Shown here: positions 56,201 through 64,000 of the stretch, piece after piece
How positions within the stretch are numbered: the stretch's first letter is position 1
Layout: each line of letters starts with the position of its first letter
NCBI GenBank assembly: GCA_034509925.1
Contig: CM067527.1
Location: forward strand, 3,110,001-3,174,000
DNA length: 64,000 nucleotides
Direction of reading: 5' to 3'
Source of the DNA: Hirudinaria manillensis
Taxonomy: Eukaryota; Annelida; Clitellata; Hirudinida; Hirudinidae
Translations under genes and position numbers: made by a program
The notes under the pieces: model-generated
Seen by the model: the letters and a program-made list of their open reading frames with translations, nothing else
What the model was told of the DNA's origin: nothing
The model's database searches: none

Positions 56201-59022
56201 CTCCTCGAAGCTGGAGAACTTATCACCCATCAGTTTCTTATCCCTGTTGATTGATGCCCTCGTCGTCATAGTCACCGTCGCACTCCATCATCATCATCAT
56301 CATCATCCCCATGAACTTTTTATTATCATAGTTATAATAATAATAATAATAGTAATAATAATAATAATAGTCAACATCATCATCAACCACCTCTGAACCT
56401 CTTCTTCTTTCCTTTTCACCAGTTCCTCTCTATCTTTTAACCTATTGATCTCTTCCAGCAAGGACTGCCTCTGTCTGAACGACTCCTTCTCCAGGGTCTG
56501 GAATATCATCATCATTATCATCATCCTCATACTCACCACACTTCTATAATGGCTTTCACATGATTAGTATGACTGTCACACTGTCATCATCATCACCACC
56601 ATTATCATCATCATCATCATCATTATTACACTGAACACTTACTGTTTCCTTCTCCTTGGCAGAGACATTAAGGTTTTCTTCCCTCCTGATGACTGATTGC
56701 AATCTTTCTTGGTAGATCCTGTCCAGCTTTTGATCATCATCATTGTCATCATCATCACCATCACCATCAAGATTGAGAAAATACAATGATTTCACCAATC
56801 ACAGCATGATCGAGGGTCATCACCATCACCACCATCGTTACCACCACCATCATCATCATCACCTCCTGTTTGTACTTTTCCACCTCCTTCCTGGCCCTTT
56901 CCCTCTCCTCGCGACGGACGACTGAAAGTTCCTTCTTCTTGAACCTCGAGAACTGAAAACGTTGGAAACTCAATCATCGGAGGAGAGGATTTAATTGAAT
57001 TTAAAATAATTTAATTGAATTTAAATAGCATGAATAATAAATGAAAATGAATCTGACGAGCGATAATTTTTCCAGAGTCGGTGGACGGACGGACGAGGTC
57101 CGAGAAGGCGCAGCTGACGAAGCAATCAAAACAAAACTTTCCGATGATAAAAAAATAAAAGATGGCGGCATCGTTTATCTGCCACGTCGGGGCAGCATCG
57201 TCATCATCATAGCCATAAAGAGATGACTGATAAACAAAGGTGACGTCAATTGTTGATTATGTCGCGATAACATTATCATCGTCATCATAAACAGATGACT
57301 AACTGGTCAACTGATCAAATATAAATAAATAATAATAACAACAATAATAATAATAATAATTATAATAATGACAGAAAGCTACCTGAAGTTCCAAGTCACT
57401 GTTCATCTTCTCCTCCATCGCCTTCTTCAGGACGTCCAACTTTTCCGTTCCGATCTTTCCGTCCCCGCCTTCGAGTCTCCGATAGAAGGATTCGACCCGG
57501 AGCAGCTTGGCCTCTGACGGACGGAAGGCGTCGAGCAAACGGGAGAAGGGACGAATCCGAGAGCGGAGCGTTTTTGTTTAACTCGATTAATTATTCGGCA
57601 GCGGCGAATTCTAAAATTTAATTTGCGCAAGAATTTCTGCCCGCAGAGTGCAACGCGGCCCTCGGTAATCATTTTGGAGGAAGATTTCAGAGTAAAACGA
57701 AAATATCTTCTATTACTTTCATGCCACGTAAACAACCGCTTAATATTAAAATTCAAACAATTTATGAATTTATAATGAAGCGGCTCGTGGCGAGGTAAAC
57801 GATGAATAAATTAATAAATTAAACGTTTATGGTAACGAAACCCCTCACCCAAGGAAAAGTGCGACTCGTCAGTTTGAGTTTCGACCTGCGAAGGAATGCT
57901 TCTCTTCCCAACGTGTCGTTCCATCAGTTCCTGCAGAGGTCCTGCATGACTCTCTGTTATGAATTCCAATTTAAACAATTTTTATTTTGATGCGTTTTGT
58001 GTGTCATTTGAAAGAATTAAATGAAAGAAATAAAAACAAATAAAAATAAATAAAAAATCTGATGGTCTTTATTAATTCTCCTCGACTGCTTAACATGAAT
58101 AAGCAATGATTCATATAACAAGTGTTAAACCTTCTTCAGACCAATTCATAGATTAGAAGAAAGACTTGTTAATGAGTTACTTGTTGTGAGTTGCAACACT
58201 GACATTCAAAAATAGGTTTTGTTGATGCGTACCACATTTTAAAAGATATCAAGTGATGACAACAGTTGGATAAATTACATAAAGCTACAACTTTGATCTC
58301 ACTTTGGTTTTCTCCATTCAGTTCAAGTGATATGTTGAGTACTTGTAAGATGTCTTTGACTGACAGTAGCTGATAAATTTAAAATCTAATTAAATGCAAT
58401 TAGCTTCATAATATCAATAAGAATACGAGGCCATTCATTTGGACAAGTCATTTGCCAATTAATTTTTAATAAACAAAAGTTGGATAAGGTAATTCATTCA
58501 TACAAAACTTAATAATGTCCATTTGGTCTTACGATAACCTATGTTAATAGGTTGCTGTAAATTTGTATTACGATGAACAGTTTCATCTTCTTAGCAGCCT
58601 TACTTACATTTTTTTGGTCCATTCCACTCTCAGGCATAAATATGGATAATGTATAGTCATAATTGTTAGCAATGAGATGATGAGCCACCAAACTGTCCAC
58701 AGCTCTCTGGATCAAAGTGGATCCCCTTTTTGTTTTGATTCTTCCCATAAAAATCTGGCTGCCTCCATCCCTGCTGAGTTCAGCTATGAGTTTCGTTCTG
58801 ATCCTGCTCTGAAATTTTTGAATCATTTTATAATAATTCTAGGAAACTATTAATTTAATATTATACGTTTCACTTTACGTATTCTTTACCACTTAAAATA
58901 AATAAGCGAGCAAAAAGTATATCGCGAACTTTTAATAAATCAACGAATCCGTGATTCTTCAAATCCTCGCATAGGCGTACACGAAATTCGTCTGCGTTCA
59001 ATCCGACATCTTCAGAGTTCAT
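46915..59022 (-). CDS. OFD1: OFD1, centriole and ciliary-base protein with LisH motif and long coiled coil
   Basis: I model 21 exons and 980 residues: 58930-59022, 58608-58808, 58292-58369, 57849-57930, 57383-57513, 56863-56952, 56643-56726, 56391-56497, 56144-56243, 55675-55741, 55141-55232, 54794-54862, 54538-54605, 50016-50059, 49783-49937, 49454-49523, 49106-49199, 48872-49016, 48523-48598, 47316-48262, 46915-47064. The N-terminus matches vertebrate OFD1: FRVRLCEDLKNHGFVDLLK, then the LisH region LVAHHLIANNYDYTLSIFMP. A charged coiled coil follows (KFSSFEEMMKRREDEVEEAK). The C-terminal part is Ser/Pro-rich, and the last residue is Trp in an acidic context (DDEEDEGSGW), as in vertebrates. 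OFD1 caps distal centrioles and is needed for cilium formation. Weak points: the end of the exon near 55741, the exon at 54538-54605, and a GC donor (GAGAG then GCGAGT) after 49783. One intron carries a LINE in antisense. Confidence 0.88.
49300..49481. repeat. Duplicated exon-edge segment in an OFD1 intron
   Basis: AATTAATTAATTATGCCAAC followed by CATCATAGAGGGTCTTTTG occurs at 49316-49352 and again, exactly 120 bp later, at 49436-49472. The second copy contains the 3' edge and splice donor of an OFD1 exon (minus strand, CTATGATG then GTTGGC). The first copy keeps the donor and 19 bases of exon, then breaks into an AAT tract (49370-49411). Confidence 0.85.
50137..50252. repeat. (AAT)n tract bordering the LINE on the left
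   Basis: AAT units with a few AGT interruptions in an OFD1 intron, immediately before the sequence taken as the LINE's 5' part. Confidence 0.9.
50253..54497 (+). mobile_element. R4/Dong-like LINE with restriction-like endonuclease, decayed
   Basis: A non-LTR retrotransposon, antisense to OFD1 in one of its introns. From about 51055 there is a Myb-like DNA-binding stretch (QQWTKEQYAELMWCF). Reverse transcriptase similarity starts near 52330 (NPKNYRPITCLPTLYKLL), continues with GCQRGSRGCRDQLLINKM, GIFQGDSLSHPSFFCLAL and MEFGLDKCAVAIMKRGK. The catalytic aspartate motif is altered (LHDDLKYL where a YMDD-type motif is expected). The last open frame, 53779-54417, is intact over 212 codons, with a CCHC finger (CRICGKAQETISHITSGC) and a restriction-like endonuclease (RPDIVIHDRRSK, LLIDVSVP, then KY). 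The coding region before 53770 is split by several stops and frame changes, so the copy is dead. The 5' boundary is inferred from the flanking AAT tract; coding similarity only begins near 50844-51055. Confidence 0.85.
54497..54518. repeat. (TAA)n tract at the LINE 3' end
   Basis: Seven TAA units directly after the LINE's 3' untranslated region, either the remaining target or the tail copied at insertion. The next OFD1 exon begins only about 20 bases further on. Confidence 0.9.
55358..55595. repeat. Minisatellite TATTATAGTG/TATTATATTG
   Basis: About 240 bp of alternating GTATTATA-type units of 10 bp, arranged mostly as 20-bp pairs with occasional single-unit losses (for example TATATGTATT). 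It lies in an OFD1 intron. Confidence 0.92.
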
Positions 59023-60183
59023 GTTTTATTTACAAATTTGAGACAATTATTTACAATTAAAATTTAATCTCAGACTGAATGTTATGAATCATTAGCGGGC
59101 CTCAACATGTTTTTGTTCCTGCTAATGTAAACTAAATCCTCGCTAGGCAGAAAATGGTTGGACAAGAACTCAAAATTTCGTAATTTTATTTAATATATTT
59201 TTTCCTACAATAAATAAGAATTTATTGCAATGAAATTATTACCTTTATTTAAATTTAACAAATATAAATATTCTAGATAAAATTGGCAGAGTAAGCTTGT
59301 GACCTATCCATCCTTGGAGTCATATCAGAACCCAGCTTAATTAAATGTTTTAAGAAAAAAATTCTTTTTTTTTTGTTGACTATTTATTTTTAGCTTCAAG
59401 CGCCTGCGACTCTAAAGCGGCATTAAATATTTATCCAGTGCGCACTGATTAGAGAATCCATGATTTATACTGATTGAGGAAACCCTGATTGATAGAATGA
59501 ACAGCCAATAATCATTGGCCAAGTTTGTGTCAATCAAAAAATTAAGTAGGCGTGGTTTGGCAAAGAAAGTATGGCGATAACTCCCAGTACATTCAGTCAC
59601 AAAACTATTGATAGAGCAGAGATCTTTTGTTAACGCAGCGCCTCATTCCTCAGAAAGATCTAGCTCATGGGAGCGCCTAAGAGAATGTTTAGTCTCTATA
59701 GAGGTGCGGAACAGTGCGCAAATCTCCGACATAAAGTGTAATTAACGAATGATCGAATGATTACGACGACGATGATGATAATATGTAATAAATTTAATAA
59801 TATTAACCTATCTTATCATTTTATCGCTTGACTCTGGATTTCTTGGATTAATTCTTTCGAAGAAATTGTTTTCCGGATGCAAACTCTTACGATGATCAAA
59901 GTTGCGCACTAATTGTTTGACATGTTCTTTGTTGGATGTGTCTCTAAAGTCGTCTGCTTCGTTTGTTTTCTGGAATCAAAATTGTGGATCGCTTCCTTGA
60001 GCTTCGAGTTTCGTTTTTTATCGTTCAAAAACTTCGTTCCTCTGGAAATCCTCGTCTACGCACGGAGCTTACGACATCTAGGATAGAAAGAAGGTGGAAA
60101 AGAATGAGAATGGAAAATCGAAAAGAATCATGATATGAATTCTCATCTGTCGAGGTTTTTACTAGCTCCTCATCGCCATCATC
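59023..60183. other. Divergent intergenic region between OFD1 and the cadherin gene
   Basis: About 1.16 kb separating two genes that start outward from it, so it probably holds both promoters. The half near OFD1 is AT-rich; the half near the cadherin gene is more balanced. I see no convincing TATA box and no coding sequence. Confidence 0.6.
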
Positions 60184-63100
60184 ATGCACCGCGGATGGAA
60201 GAGTGTCGGAATTCATAACAACCGGAAGGGGAGAGATATAAATTTTCGCTCCGGAAAGAGGATGGAAACGAGCGCCAACACGATCTCAACAGGATTTTGG
60301 AATGCAAAACTCTCTCCGGCATTGACATACCTCGTAGTAATTTTTCTGGCTTCCTCGCAGAATGCTCGTGCATCGAAAGAAGATCGCATCCAAGTTGCCG
60401 TTTCTTCGGCTGCCCAAGTCGAATTCGAAGTCACCAAGCTCCCGATGGCCGTGGAAAGCGACCAATACCGGCTAGCGGCCGATAACACGCCTTACAGTCT
60501 CGCTGGAAATGCCACGGTCGGGTGGAGCATCGTCACCAAAAGACTCATAACGACGGCAGACTTAATCAAGCCGAGTCAGACTCTGGTGGTCTTCAGCTTA
60601 CCGGCGCCGCCTCAGCATCTGATCTTCGTCAACGCAACGATCTTGAAGACGGACGCGAATCCAGGACCGCCGGGCAAAGCCCCATCCTTCTCCAGGCCCT
60701 CTTTGGATGTCTCGTTTGTGGAAAATACGACCACGAATAAAGTCCAACTCGAGTGGGCCAAAGACAGGAACGCCATGTCAGATAATTCCAACATGAGATA
60801 CGATTTCGTTTCTGGAAACGAGGCGAGGCGTTTTTCTCTGTCTGTCGAGATTTCTAATCCATCCAAGCCGATTCTTTATCTCAGTAATCGCTTGCCCCTA
60901 GATAGAGAGGAAAAATCTTTTTATTTTTTGAACATTTCCGCTCAAGACGACTTGATGCCGCCGGCATTCGCCTATCTCGTCGTCAACGTCATCGTTGAAG
61001 ACGTCAATGACAACGAACCGGTCTTTGAGAAGGCTTTGTACGAAGTCAATGTTAGCGAATCCATTGCCATGGGTTTTCCGATTGTCAGAGTTTCGGCGTC
61101 CGATCCCGATTCCGGTTCAAACGGGAGGGTCGTTTATCGTCTCGTGGACAGCTATTCGGGCCAATTTGCCATCGACCCCAACACCGGAATGATAACCGCT
61201 GCCAAAAGTCCCCTGAGTTGCAGTGATCCATGCTCGATCGTAGGAGACCAAAACATGCCGGTGACACGGTGCGATAACAAGTGCGTCTTTCCAGTGGAAG
61301 CCGCCGACGGAGGAACTCCCCGACCTTTAACCTCTCGATGTTACGTCAGTGTGACCTTGATAGATGAGAATGTCCACACGCCAGTGATAAATTTCAATAA
61401 CGTCGACGCCAGAAATACGATCGTCATTGGAGCTGACATGCAGGAGAACTCAGTAGTCTCCATGGTTGTCGTCAAGGACAGTGACCACGGTCCGAACGGA
61501 CTAGTTGACCTGCAAATCGTCGGGGGTAACGATGGGGGATCCTTCAAGCTGGAAAAGACTTCCATACCATTTATGTTTCTTATTAAACTGTCCAGATCTA
61601 TCAACGACCCGGCAAAAACTCCGAGATACGTGTTGCTGTTTCGAGCCAGCGACTTTGGCACTCCTCAGAAAGTCACCTTCACCAATCTGACCATCATCGT
61701 CAACTACACCACCGTATCTGCTCCAGTATTCGAGAATGCAAACATGACAGCTAAAATTTCCGACGATGCGCCACCAGGATCCTACGTAGCCTCCCCTAGG
61801 ATAGTGTCTCCAACGTCGCTAAGGAATCTTGTGGCTTACGACATCATCGCAGGCAACAACCTGTCTTGGTTCTCTATAAATTCCAAGACTGGTCTCGTGG
61901 TGACAGCCGGACTCGTGGATGCAAACGTTCAAAATCGATTCTTTCTTCTCATATCAGCAGCCACAGCAAGCACTCGATCTTTTGCCCACCTGAGCATCGA
62001 AGTCGTCAAGGTCCGTCAAAATTGTCCAACGTTTGATTTCGATACCTATTATGTCACTAAGAAAGTAAACGGACCTCAAAGCAGAGCCATAATAACGCTT
62101 TTAGCTGGAGATAGATGCATGTACGAATACGATTCGAGCGTTGAATTAAAACATCCTGCAATGTTTTCCATTGGAAAAAAGAGTGGAGTTGTTTCGCTCA
62201 GCAGAGAATTAACTTCAGACGATGTCGGGGTTTACGTTCTCAAAGTGCTTTCCTATGTTCCTAACGATTACTTCTGTCCAATGACAAACACCACTTTATT
62301 TCTTAATGTCTCCTTGGAAGAGACAGCAGAAAGACCAAGTTGTTATCCACTCAACTATTTCATCAGACTGAAAGGTTTCGAAACCTATGATGACATCATT
62401 GGACGCATCGTTTGTAACTCTTCTGATATGACAAAGCATATGATGAAGTATACCATCTCTTCCTCTCCAAATCCAAATTTTGTGATCGATTCGAACACCG
62501 GCTATCTCAAGCTGTCACGATTGACTTTGATATCCAGTCTGAACTCTTTGGTCTCAGTAAAAATCCAGGTACTTGATCAGTCTACTGGTTTGACTGCTCC
62601 AGATGAAATCAAAGTGTTCGCATCTTCCACCACCTTTCCAGCTTTAAACTTCACCCAGTCAAAATACACTTTCACTGTCACCGAGGATAACGGGATGCTA
62701 GCCCTGAATCCAGCAGCCGTTTCCAGAACAATAGGACAGGTGTTTCTCACTAGCCCCACAGAGCAGTCGATCACTTACATGATAGCTGATGGCGATAGAG
62801 ATTTCAATTTCAACATCGACTCAAAAACGGGTTGGCTGAGGCAAGTGAAGCTCTTGGACAGGGAAAGAAAAGCCTTTCACAATTTGACAGTTGTTGCTTA
62901 CAACGCCCTAAGGTTTGCCACAGTTTCGGTCGATATTACAGTCGCCGATGTTAACGACAACAGACCCGTGATATGGGACGTTGATAATTATATTGAACTT
63001 TCCTTCCATATGCCATTGGGGCTTCAACTGGCGGCTTTTAGGGCAACGGATTCTGATTTCGGTAACAATGCCAGTCTGAAATATGAACTTTCTTCAGACG

Positions 63101-64000
63101 TATTTGGCCTGGTAACTTTAGACAGACAGTCGGGTGTAGTCGCTCTGAACATGCCGATAAACATGAGTCCCGCTTATAACACGACACACATAGCTCGCTT
63201 GGAGGTTTCTGACGAAGGTAATCCGCCTCTCAAGTCCTCAACGAGTATCACATTCGTTGTCAAACCTTATCCGGTACAAACGCTCATTCAATCTCTTTCA
63301 TCGCAAGATTTCAACTCGGCCATTTTGACTCTGTACGTAATGGAATCCTCCCCAGTCAACAGTATCATCCGTTGCCTCTCAAATCCACCGGATTATTCCA
63401 ATTACCGTTATGCCATTTTGCACGGAAACTACGATGGGGGAATTAGGATCTTTCCAGATGGCTGCTTGTACGTGGCCCAAACACTGGACAGAGAAGCGGT
63501 TGAGATGTACAAGCTGCTCATTGGCATCGATAGTCGAGAATCATGCGACAGTTTCTTCAGAGTTTATCAGAAAGTGACAGTTTTGGTCGTCATCTTGGAC
63601 GACAATGACAACTCTCCAGTATTCCTGGATCTTTCTTATGCCTTTGAAATACCAGAATCTCTCATCCCAGGTGCAGAAGTTGGCATGGTGACAGCCGTTG
63701 ATTCTGATCTCGGTGACAATGCAGATATCATGTACTCAGTCACCAACAATTCGTTCTTCAATGTGAATCCAATAACTGGCCTCGTGACAACGTCAGGAGA
63801 ACTGGACAGAGAAGAAATTGTGGCTACGACGGGGTCAGACATTGTACTTCTCCGAATAACCGCCACGGACAGAGGAATTCCATCCCTGACCTCAGAAGTG
63901 ACTGCAAGTGTAACCGTTCTCGACGTCAACGACAATCCACCAGTTTTTGAGAGAGAGTTTTACGCTGTCACTCTCTCGAGGGATTCAGAACTGAACAAGG
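60184..64000 (+). CDS. Large cadherin-repeat membrane protein, 5' part (runs off the window)
   Basis: One uninterrupted frame of 1272 codons from the ATG at 60184 to the window end. A second in-frame ATG at 60262 gives a more standard signal peptide (LTYLVVIFLASSQNARA) and may be the true start. The ectodomain consists of cadherin repeats. Typical calcium-binding linkers are present: DVNDNEP at 61000, DVNDNRP at 62947, DDNDNSP at 63598 and DVNDNPP at 63922, with LDRE motifs inside repeats (LDREEKSF, LDRERKAF, LDREAVEM, LDREEIVA). In the middle (about 61350-62900) linkers are degenerate and extra Cys appear (CSDPCSIVGDQ; CDNKC), so several repeats probably do not bind calcium. About ten repeats are present so far. 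Protocadherin, Dachsous or Fat type cannot be told apart without the membrane and cytoplasmic parts. Confidence 0.93.
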   Translation, partial: MHRGWKSVGIHNNRKGRDINFRSGKRMETSANTISTGFWNAKLSPALTYLVVIFLASSQNARASKEDRIQVAVSSAAQVEFEVTKLPMAVESDQYRLAADNTPYSLAGNATVGWSIVTKRLITTADLIKPSQTLVVFSLPAPPQHLIFVNATILKTDANPGPPGKAPSFSRPSLDVSFVENTTTNKVQLEWAKDRNAMSDNSNMRYDFVSGNEARRFSLSVEISNPSKPILYLSNRLPLDREEKSFYFLNISAQDDLMPPAFAYLVVNVIVEDVNDNEPVFEKALYEVNVSESIAMGFPIVRVSASDPDSGSNGRVVYRLVDSYSGQFAIDPNTGMITAAKSPLSCSDPCSIVGDQNMPVTRCDNKCVFPVEAADGGTPRPLTSRCYVSVTLIDENVHTPVINFNNVDARNTIVIGADMQENSVVSMVVVKDSDHGPNGLVDLQIVGGNDGGSFKLEKTSIPFMFLIKLSRSINDPAKTPRYVLLFRASDFGTPQKVTFTNLTIIVNYTTVSAPVFENANMTAKISDDAPPGSYVASPRIVSPTSLRNLVAYDIIAGNNLSWFSINSKTGLVVTAGLVDANVQNRFFLLISAATASTRSFAHLSIEVVKVRQNCPTFDFDTYYVTKKVNGPQSRAIITLLAGDRCMYEYDSSVELKHPAMFSIGKKSGVVSLSRELTSDDVGVYVLKVLSYVPNDYFCPMTNTTLFLNVSLEETAERPSCYPLNYFIRLKGFETYDDIIGRIVCNSSDMTKHMMKYTISSSPNPNFVIDSNTGYLKLSRLTLISSLNSLVSVKIQVLDQSTGLTAPDEIKVFASSTTFPALNFTQSKYTFTVTEDNGMLALNPAAVSRTIGQVFLTSPTEQSITYMIADGDRDFNFNIDSKTGWLRQVKLLDRERKAFHNLTVVAYNALRFATVSVDITVADVNDNRPVIWDVDNYIELSFHMPLGLQLAAFRATDSDFGNNASLKYELSSDVFGLVTLDRQSGVVALNMPINMSPAYNTTHIARLEVSDEGNPPLKSSTSITFVVKPYPVQTLIQSLSSQDFNSAILTLYVMESSPVNSIIRCLSNPPDYSNYRYAILHGNYDGGIRIFPDGCLYVAQTLDREAVEMYKLLIGIDSRESCDSFFRVYQKVTVLVVILDDNDNSPVFLDLSYAFEIPESLIPGAEVGMVTAVDSDLGDNADIMYSVTNNSFFNVNPITGLVTTSGELDREEIVATTGSDIVLLRITATDRGIPSLTSEVTASVTVLDVNDNPPVFEREFYAVTLSRDSELNK

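Overview
This is nuclear DNA from an invertebrate animal. The genes carry GT-AG introns and encode animal proteins: tandem von Willebrand D modules, LDL-receptor-type modules, a classical muscle-type myosin regulatory light chain, OFD1 and a cadherin. Non-coding DNA is AT-rich and crowded with (AAT)n/(ATT)n and (GAT)n microsatellites. A bilaterian, probably a protostome, fits best: the light chain has a Lys/Ala/Glu-rich N-terminal extension like insect flight-muscle light chains, while retention of OFD1 argues for a lineage that kept centriole/cilium genes. The species cannot be named from the sequence.

Layout, left to right. (1) 2094-9640 (+): a secreted mucin-like protein, with two copies of a vWD-C8-TIL-VWC-like module flanking about 795 residues of acidic Thr/Pro/Glu repeats. 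(2) 10129-12429 (-): myosin regulatory light chain, first coding exon not found. (3) 12430-17035: repeat-rich intergenic DNA. (4) 17036-18033 (+): a 177-residue protein I do not recognise. (5) 18549-20604 (-): the proteasome ATPase Rpt6/PSMC5. (6) 21930-24193 (+): a protein with two vWA domains and a PAN-like domain, with an in-frame TAA in the second vWA. (7) 25652-26458 (+): three phase-consistent exons of an unidentified gene. (8) 27480-31232 (+): a 1225-residue disordered, Ser/Lys/Glu-rich protein. (9) 33755-43975 (-): a 764-residue LDL-receptor-like membrane protein, complete from signal peptide to cytoplasmic tail. (10) 46915-59022 (-): OFD1, modelled with 21 coding exons. (11) 60184-64000 (+): the start of a large cadherin in one unbroken exon, running off the window.

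Mobile DNA: an R4/Dong-like LINE with a restriction-like endonuclease lies antisense in an OFD1 intron, bordered on both sides by AAT repeats. A short GC-rich hairpin-bearing segment ending in an ATT-rich tail lies in the last intron of the LDL-receptor-like gene and looks like a SINE or a LINE 3' end. I saw no tRNA, rRNA or CRISPR.

The genes do not form one pathway; this is an ordinary gene-dense animal segment. The most notable items are the internal module duplication in the mucin-like gene with intron phases preserved, the loss of the usual phosphorylation site in the light chain, the in-frame stop in the vWA gene, the LINE sitting in its presumed TAA target, and the LDL-receptor-like protein without an NPxY signal. 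All exon models were assembled by hand from splice consensus, reading-frame continuity and family resemblance.
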